Assembly: GCF_000212735.1 (NCBI RefSeq)
Contig: NC_015510.1
Span: 1,798,001 to 1,862,000, forward strand
Length of the DNA stretch: 64,000 bases
Direction: 5' to 3'
Origin: Haliscomenobacter hydrossis DSM 1100
GTDB taxonomy: Bacteria > Bacteroidota > Bacteroidia > Chitinophagales > Saprospiraceae
Made by a program: the position numbers and the translations under genes. The notes below the pieces were generated by a model. It was not told the origin of the DNA. It saw only the letters and a program-made list of their open reading frames with translations, and did no database searches. Below, piece by piece: positions 63,698 through 64,000 of this stretch; the stretch's first letter is position 1, and each line of letters begins with the position of its first letter.

Positions 63698-64000
63698 AAA
63701 CCCCTAAGGGTGACTTGATCATAAATGCTATGCCCACGCCGTTTTCGGTGAGAAACCCCGAAGGGGTGACATAATTATAGAAATATGCGGTGCCCATGCC
63801 GTTCCAAGAGAAACCCCGAAGGGGTGACATGATTATAGAAATATGCCGTGCCCATGCCGTTCCAAGAAAAACCCCGAAGGGGTGGCATGATTATGTTTTA
63901 GGGTGACATGGAAAAGAATAATACCACCCCTTCGGGGTTTCTCTTGGGAAACCTAACCAATTGTCTTTGCTATAATCATGTCACCCCTTCGGGGTTTCTC
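63698..64000. repeat. RAYT-linked repeat array (AACCCCGAAGGGGT palindrome)
   Basis: Three tandem units of 57-59 bases (63722-63780, 63781-63838, 63839-63895) each contain TGCCCATGCCGTTCCAAGA, GAAACCCCGAAGGGGTGACA and TGATTATAG. A partial unit precedes them (63698-63722). Two inverted copies follow (palindromes at 63924-63945 and 63971-64000), reaching the end of the window. The head-to-head arrangement resembles bacterial BIME structures. Confidence 0.9.

Noticed and set aside
63698-63900. CRISPR-like periodic repeat
   Set aside because: Period is about 58 bases, but the intervening parts are also repeated, so there are no unique spacers; no cas gene is present and the units fit a RAYT-linked array.

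Overview
The window looks like chromosomal DNA of a Bacteroidota bacterium, most likely of the Saprospiria (Haliscomenobacter/Lewinella type). The evidence is two SusC/SusD pairs plus an orphan SusD, a type IX secretion/gliding cluster in the order porP/sprF-gldK-gldL-gldM-gldN, a cargo protein with a T9SS type A tail, beta-propeller sensor kinases, and no visible Shine-Dalgarno use. The genus is an inference; no rRNA or tRNA gene was seen.

Layout. 1-9.9 kb: a SusC/SusD pair, a large FG-GAP/ASPIC (CRTAC1-like) protein and a vanadium-haloperoxidase/PAP2-type phosphatase. By eye this part is poorer in GC than what follows. 9.9-16.3 kb: three genes of the planctomycete-type extracytoplasmic cytochrome set (PSCyt1/DUF1549/DUF1553, DUF1501, and a membrane/PSCyt1/LRR protein), ending in a G-rich tandem repeat. 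16.4-22.2 kb: MsrB lipoprotein, BamA-like barrel, ABC exporter, superfamily 1 helicase. 22.3-30.4 kb: gldN, gldM, gldL, gldK, porP/sprF and a thioredoxin-fold YyaL-type protein, all on the minus strand. 30.5-33.9 kb: feoA, feoB, corA. 33.9-40.2 kb: orphan SusD, NarL-type response regulator, two-component propeller kinase, and a fragment of an Rpn-type nuclease, bracketed by short palindromes. 40.2-43.8 kb: dnaE. 44.1-52.0 kb: Gly-rich T9SS cargo, Gfo/Idh/MocA oxidoreductase, acyl carrier protein, exported LanC-like protein, LOG-family protein, macro-domain protein, GxxExxY protein. 52.3-61.3 kb: a sugar-uptake locus with an AraC regulator, SusC/SusD and two FGGY kinases, one on each side. 61.5-64 kb: an NtrC-type regulator that lacks its DNA-binding domain, and a RAYT/IS200-type transposase inside its own repeat array.

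How the genes work together. The T9SS proteins (GldKLMN, PorP) could export the Gly-rich protein at 44.1 kb, which carries the matching C-terminal signal. The AraC/SusCD/FGGY locus is a coherent uptake-and-phosphorylation unit for a sugar or sugar derivative, but has no glycoside hydrolase. FeoA/FeoB import ferrous iron behind a divergent promoter region that holds an 8+8 bp palindrome.

The most unusual feature is intergenic. At least ten gaps hold long inverted repeats whose arms are built of short tandem words (such as GCGGATGA, ACGGACTAA, CACAAAGGA, AGTTGAA, GTGAAAA). Word content differs from site to site, yet several share the terminal signature AAAGCGACA/TGTCGCTTT and a mini-palindrome of the type CCGCCTGCGGCGG. 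This modular palindrome family, together with the REP-like CCCATGAAT palindromes and the RAYT array at the right end, is the best candidate here for an undescribed system.
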